From Bacillota bacterium (lineage in GTDB: Bacteria > Bacillota > Clostridia > Acetivibrionales > DSM-1351): 18,097 nt of DNA. Of this stretch, positions 14,462-18,097 are shown one piece after another. The notes under the pieces were generated by a model, which saw only the letters and a list, made by a program, of their open reading frames with translations, was not told the origin of the DNA and ran no database searches. The stretch is taken from the NCBI GenBank assembly GCA_023416275.1, contig JAEZIB010000063.1, forward strand, positions 1 through 18,097, in the 5' to 3' direction. The position numbers were made by a program, and so were the translations under genes. Position 1 is the first letter of the stretch. Every line of letters begins with the position of its first letter.

Positions 14462-15769
14462 ATGCAAGAATATTTTCATTCTGTTAATCTTGACAAAGAC
14501 AAATGCAGAGGATGTACTAATTGCATAAAGCGGTGTCCAACTGAGGCTATTCGTGTACGAAAGAGTAAAGCTCAGATAATAAATGAGAGATGTATAGATT
14601 GTGGTGAATGTATACGTGTTTGTCCTTATCATGCCAAAACTGCTATAAATGATGGGCTAGATATTATTAATAATTTTAAATACAAGGTTGTTTTACCTGC
14701 ACCATCTCTTTATGGTCAGTTTGATAAAAAGTACTCTAGAGACAATATTTTATTTGCTCTAAAGTCAATTGGTTTTGATTATGTTTATGAGGTTGCAAAA
14801 GCTGCTGAAATAGTAAGTGAAGCTACCAGACAGCTATTGAAAAATACTGACATAAAAAAGCCAATGATTTCATCTGCCTGCCCAGCAGTTGTAAGACTTA
14901 TTCAGGTTAGATTTCCTGGCTTGATTGATAATATTGTTAAATTGGAATCTCCAATGGAGGTTGCAGCGAAGATAGCAAAAAGTGAGATCCATGAAAAATA
15001 TAATATAGCTATGGATGACATAGGTGCATTTTTTATTTCGCCATGTGCTGCAAAGGCAACAAGTGTTAAGTCACCATATGAAAAACAGAAATCAAATGTT
15101 GATGGCGTAATATCTATTAAAGATATTTATATAAAGATTCTTTCTGCATTGAACAATGTAGATAATAGCAGTAAGTTGGCAGAAGCCGGATCAGAAGGGA
15201 TTGATTGGGCTAATTCCGGTGGAGAAAGCGGAGCGTTGAGTACAGAAAAGGTTCTATCTGTTGATGGAATACACAATGTTATAAAAATCTTTGATGAAAT
15301 TGAAGAAGACAGACTTAAGGACATTGACTTTGTTGAAGCACTTTCATGCACTGGAGGCTGTCTAGGTGGGCCATTAACTTTAACTAATGTATTTATAGCA
15401 AAGACAACACAAAAAAAACATATGAATGAAGCTTCAAAAAAAAGTATTAATAGCATTTATAAAAAAAGCTATAAGGAACTTGTATGGACATCAAATGTTG
15501 AATATAAGCCAGTTATGAAGCTAGATCAAAATGTTTCAAAGGCTATAGAAAAATTAGAAATGCTTGAAAAGCTTTATGAGGAGTTGCCTGGCTTGGATTG
15601 TGGCGCATGTGGTTCTCCAAACTGTCGTGCACTTGCAGAAGACATTGTAAGGGGAATAGCTAGTGAGACTGATTGTATATTTAAGCTGAGAGAAAGAATA
15701 AGGGGTTTGGCAGAAGAAATGGTGGAGTTAGGAGGGAAGATGCCTCCTGTTATGGATAAAGAAAAGTAG
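14462..15769 (+). CDS. [FeFe]-hydrogenase-like protein, probably sensory (HydS type)
   Basis: The 435-residue protein starts with a two-cluster ferredoxin domain (C15, C18, C21, C25 and C44, C47, C50, C54). The hydrogenase core follows with the three H-cluster motifs: SSACP (137-141; C140 a ligand), SPCAAK (193-198; C195 a ligand) and SCTGGC (295-300; C296 and C300 ligands). Catalytic enzymes have CC in the first motif; here the first position is alanine (A139), so the usual proton-relay cysteine is missing, as reported for sensory-group enzymes. The C-terminal LDCGACGSPNC with C405 forms a further four-cysteine Fe-S domain (C380, C383, C388, C405). There is no PAS domain. AGGGGG precedes the ATG. 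A sensing rather than bulk H2 role is inferred. Confidence 0.9.
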   Translation: MQEYFHSVNLDKDKCRGCTNCIKRCPTEAIRVRKSKAQIINERCIDCGECIRVCPYHAKTAINDGLDIINNFKYKVVLPAPSLYGQFDKKYSRDNILFALKSIGFDYVYEVAKAAEIVSEATRQLLKNTDIKKPMISSACPAVVRLIQVRFPGLIDNIVKLESPMEVAAKIAKSEIHEKYNIAMDDIGAFFISPCAAKATSVKSPYEKQKSNVDGVISIKDIYIKILSALNNVDNSSKLAEAGSEGIDWANSGGESGALSTEKVLSVDGIHNVIKIFDEIEEDRLKDIDFVEALSCTGGCLGGPLTLTNVFIAKTTQKKHMNEASKKSINSIYKKSYKELVWTSNVEYKPVMKLDQNVSKAIEKLEMLEKLYEELPGLDCGACGSPNCRALAEDIVRGIASETDCIFKLRERIRGLAEEMVELGGKMPPVMDKEK

Positions 15770-15790
15770 CGAAGCTACTTTTCTCCGAAA
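15758..15790 (+). terminator. Hairpin overlapping the stop codon of the hydrogenase-like gene
   Basis: GAAAAGTAGC and GCTACTTTTC form a 10-bp stem with loop GAA at about 15761-15783; the TAG stop (15767-15769) lies in the left arm and TTTTC closes the right arm. It can act as a terminator and is also the first member of the repeat array that follows. Confidence 0.55.
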
Positions 15791-15955
15791 ATAAACTTCG
15801 TTTATTTCTCTCGGAAAGTAGCTTCGCTACTTTAGAGTATGGTTTGCTACTTGTCTCCGAAAATAAACTCCGTTTATTTGTCTCAGAAAGTAGCTTTGGT
15901 ACTTTAGAATATGGTTTCGCTACTTGTCTCTGCAAATAAGCATGAACTATATGTC
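15770..15955. repeat. 72-bp tandem hairpin repeat array
   Basis: Two full units and a decayed third follow each other with a period of 72-73 bases (CTCCGAAAATAAAC begins at 15783 and 15855; a diverged copy begins near 15928). Each unit holds two small perfect hairpins with 3-base loops: AATAAAC-TTC-GTTTATT and AAAGTAGC-TTC-GCTACTTT. Open frames across it, including one on the minus strand, are by-products of the repetition. Confidence 0.8.
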
Positions 15956-16289
15956 TCTACAAAAAATAGTCTGCTGCTTAGCTTTGTAATTATTTGGCGG
16001 GTATTTTTTGAGACATGCCTTTTAAATAAGTTAATATTAGCACATTATAGTTTGATAATAACAGTCGTTTATAAGTGCTTTTTATACAAGAGCTTGCATG
16101 ATATTAGTTACTCAACTTTTCCAGTTGAATTATAGGTGTTCAAGCTTATGAAATGAAAAATTAAATAATTTTATGAAATAATTTAGTTTATTTGTCAACA
16201 AGCCATTGGTAAACTTAAGAATAGCTCGACTTTTCATTCGAATGTTGGGTTAGTGGCTTTAAGACTTTTTATGTAATTATGGAGGCTAA
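15956..16289. other. AT-rich spacer before the second DRTGG gene
   Basis: No coding region with a ribosome-binding site is seen. AAGCCA (16200-16205) and TGGCTT (16254-16259) can pair around a 48-base interior and are followed by AAGACTTTTT, a weak terminator-like arrangement. The GGAGG at 16281-16285 belongs to the next gene. Confidence 0.35.
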
Positions 16290-16631
16290 ATGGATATTAA
16301 TGAACTAATTACCGTAATAGATGGTAAGCTTTTAACTCAAAAAGTTAAAAATGCTGTAAAAATTGAAAACGTTTATATATGTGATTTACTTAGCTGGGTT
16401 ATGTCGCATTCACAAAAAGGGGATGCATGGATTACTGTTTTAACAAATGTTAATGTGCCCGCAGTTGCTATGATGACTGATGTAGCATGTGTCATTATCC
16501 CGGAAGGAATAGACGTTGAAGAGCTAACTCTAAAGAAAGCAAATGAAAATGAAATAACAATAATCAGCTCTATGTACAGCGCTTTTGAAATTTGTAAGAA
16601 AATAATAAAGTCAAAGGCTTTTGACAGTTAA
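16290..16631 (+). CDS. DRTGG-domain protein (second copy)
   Basis: This 113-residue protein has the same length and layout as the DRTGG protein at 13118 but is strongly diverged. Its matching parts are MDINELITVIDGKLL at the start, VYICDLLSWVMSHSQKGDAW in the middle, and AVAMMTDVACVIIPEGIDVE followed by ITIISSMYSAFEICKK at the end. The first copy has a cysteine-containing FASCGRLF where this one has YSAFEICKK. GGAGG lies 4 bases before the ATG. It is followed by the PHP gene after a 65-base gap, so the two are probably cotranscribed. Two unlike copies in one block suggest a hetero-pair or two ligands, which is conjecture. Confidence 0.82.
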   Translation: MDINELITVIDGKLLTQKVKNAVKIENVYICDLLSWVMSHSQKGDAWITVLTNVNVPAVAMMTDVACVIIPEGIDVEELTLKKANENEITIISSMYSAFEICKKIIKSKAFDS

Positions 16632-16696
16632 TATCCTTGCAAAGGGAATTTATTGGAACAATATATTACTGTAGTATGCTATTATGGAGGCAAAAA

Positions 16697-17416
16697 GTGA
16701 ACGTTGCATATGATTTACATATACATTCCTCATTATCTCCTTGTGCAGATAATGATATGACACCAAACAATATAGTCAATATGAGCATATTGAAAGGGTT
16801 GGATGTTATAGCTATAACCGATCATAACTCATGTGCAAACGTACAGGCAATAATGAATTGTGCAAAAAATACTTCTTTACTTGTTATACCTGGTATAGAA
16901 ATAGAGACTGCGGAGGAAATACATGTAATTTGCTTATTTTCTGATACGAGAAGAGCTGTAGAAATGCAGAAGCTAGTCTACTCTAGGCTGCCCGCTATCA
17001 AAAACAAGGAAGACATATTTGGTGAGCAGCTCATTTTTGACGAGAAAGACAATCTGATTTGCAAGGAGAATAGACTTCTTTTAACAGCAGCAGATTTAAC
17101 GATTAATGAAGTTTTTGATATTGTAAATAAAAAACTATACGGGATTGCAATCCCGGCACATATTGATAGACAAGCCAATTCTATTATTTCAAGTTTGGGT
17201 GCTATTCCTCAGGATATAGATATCAAATGTGTAGAGATAAGCAATAAAAATACCGAGAAAACTATTATTGCAAATAATATTAAATTACATAGAACAAAAA
17301 GAATATATTCATCAGATGCACATTATTTGTGGGATATTCATGAAAGAGAGTACTTTATAGAAGTTGAAAGCTTGACAATTGCAGATGTTATCAAGGCATT
17401 AGGAGTAAGTAAGTAA
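16697..17416 (+). CDS. PHP-domain metal-dependent phosphoesterase
   Basis: The 239-residue protein has the PHP motifs in order: DLHIHS (6-11), ITDHNS near 41, EIET near 71, AHID in the middle of the C-terminal half, and SSDAHYL (with the late Asp and His). These residues bind a two- or three-metal centre that hydrolyses phosphate esters. The substrate is unknown; nucleotides and histidinol phosphate are known substrates elsewhere in the superfamily. I chose the GTG at 16697 because GGAGG lies at 16686-16690; the ATG at 16637 has no ribosome-binding site and adds 20 residues foreign to the family. It may supply or remove a phosphate-containing signal in this gene block. Confidence 0.85.
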   Translation: MNVAYDLHIHSSLSPCADNDMTPNNIVNMSILKGLDVIAITDHNSCANVQAIMNCAKNTSLLVIPGIEIETAEEIHVICLFSDTRRAVEMQKLVYSRLPAIKNKEDIFGEQLIFDEKDNLICKENRLLLTAADLTINEVFDIVNKKLYGIAIPAHIDRQANSIISSLGAIPQDIDIKCVEISNKNTEKTIIANNIKLHRTKRIYSSDAHYLWDIHEREYFIEVESLTIADVIKALGVSK

Positions 17417-17470
17417 AAGATTTATATTTAGAAGTCTTTGCATATGTTTCCTAATGAAAGGGGCTAAAAA

Positions 17471-18097
17471 ATGACACTAACTTATACTTTATCACTATTA
17501 TTTTTTATAGCGTTTTCTGTGTATATTTTCTTAGGACTATATATTTTGCATCTTAATATGAAAAGTACATTAAACAGATTGTTTTTTATGGTTACCTTTT
17601 CATTATGTATATGGTCGTTTGCTTTTTCAATGTGTTATCTCACAAACGATTATAATACAGCAGTGCTATGGAGAATGATTGCAGCTATTGGTTGGACAAC
17701 CATATTCAGTTTTTTACTACATTTTTTTATGTTGTTAACTGGTAAAAGTGAGTTGCTAAGAAAAAGATGGGTTTACATATTGATTTATTTGCCAGCAGTA
17801 GTATTTGCTTCTGTTTTTTGTTTTTATTTTAGTTATGCAAAACAGCTGTATAGTCTAACTTATTCTAATGTTGGTTGGATAACTATAGAACAAACCAGCA
17901 TTTGGTCTCAATTATATAATGTCTACTATATATTTTGTACAATACTAGTTATATTTTATCTGTGGATTTGGGGTAGAAAATCAAAAGCAACTGATAAGAA
18001 AAAGATGTCATTTTTGATGATTGCTTCTTTTGCATTTTCAGTTTTATTGGGTACTTTAACAGAAATGATTGTTAATATATATACGTCTGTACAATGT
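17471..18097 (+). CDS. N-terminal part of a multi-span membrane protein, probably a sensor histidine kinase (truncated by window end)
   Basis: An ATG at 17471 behind AAAGGGG (17457-17463) opens a frame with no stop up to the window end (209 codons). The translation is a chain of hydrophobic segments: MTLTYTLSLLFFIAFSVYIF, LYILHLN, a span near RLFFMVTFSLCIWSF, one near IGWTTIFSFLLHFFMLL, WVYILIYLPAVVFASV, YYIFCTILVIFYLW and SFLMIASFAFSVLLG. This resembles the seven-helix N-terminal sensor region (HisKA_7TM type) that precedes PAS and kinase domains in many clostridial histidine kinases. The kinase domain itself is not in the window, so that part is inferred. It lies 54 bases after the PHP gene on the same strand. 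Confidence 0.65.
   Translation, partial: MTLTYTLSLLFFIAFSVYIFLGLYILHLNMKSTLNRLFFMVTFSLCIWSFAFSMCYLTNDYNTAVLWRMIAAIGWTTIFSFLLHFFMLLTGKSELLRKRWVYILIYLPAVVFASVFCFYFSYAKQLYSLTYSNVGWITIEQTSIWSQLYNVYYIFCTILVIFYLWIWGRKSKATDKKKMSFLMIASFAFSVLLGTLTEMIVNIYTSVQC

Noticed and set aside
15750..15935. Minus-strand frame with a repeated peptide
   Set aside because: The repeated peptide is simply the translation of the 72-bp DNA repeat; there is no start signal.
15911..16135. Open frame of 74 codons after the hairpin array
   Set aside because: It starts in repeat DNA without a ribosome-binding site, and its translation is unlike any protein family.

Overview
The window is AT-rich DNA from a low-GC Gram-positive anaerobe, most likely a member of the Clostridia. 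The evidence is strong AGGAGG-type ribosome-binding sites, TTG and GTG starts, and clostridial families: a DUF4349 lipoprotein, a DUF116 protein, a TGS-type nucleoside kinase, and a DRTGG / anti-sigma ATPase / [FeFe]-hydrogenase-like / PHP cluster. The genus cannot be fixed from the sequence alone. No CRISPR array, prophage or complete transposase gene is visible.

Left part (1-5,550). The window opens in what looks like the right end of an IS200/IS605-type (TnpB) element: three consecutive hairpins, omega-RNA-like. Next is a fused MEMO-like/AMMECR1 protein followed by an apparently deleted and frameshifted remnant of its usual radical-SAM partner. Then come mscL, a ZIP metal transporter, an aldose 1-epimerase with a TTG start, a small zinc-ribbon gene on the minus strand (58 aa), and a lone tRNA-His with its own promoter and terminator.

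Middle part (5,550-12,700). A DUF4349 lipoprotein is followed by a long inverted repeat and a DUF116 protein. A tRNA-Gln/tRNA-Lys pair and prfC (RF3) lie on the minus strand. A three-part nucleoside kinase follows on the plus strand. The DUF116 gene and prfC share an almost identical leader just before the start codon, and the DUF4349 leader resembles it.

Right part (12,700-18,097). After a MITE-like element comes the most interesting block, all on the plus strand: DRTGG protein, GHKL anti-sigma-type ATPase, hydrogenase-like iron-sulfur protein, second DRTGG protein, PHP-domain protein, and the start of a multi-membrane-span protein that looks like the N-terminus of a sensor histidine kinase. 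The hydrogenase-like protein keeps the H-cluster ligand cysteines but has alanine where catalytic enzymes carry the proton-relay cysteine. This fits a sensory rather than a bulk hydrogen-producing enzyme. The set reads as a redox/H2-sensing module that feeds protein-kinase or phosphatase signalling; this is inference from gene content.

The intergenic DNA is unusually rich in structured repeats: a MITE-like family at 4,737-4,909 and 12,709-12,996 (with a possible third end near 2,634), a shared hairpin at about 2,490 and 12,830, a tandem structured element at 14,047-14,409 directly before the hydrogenase-like gene, and 72-bp tandem hairpin repeats directly after it.
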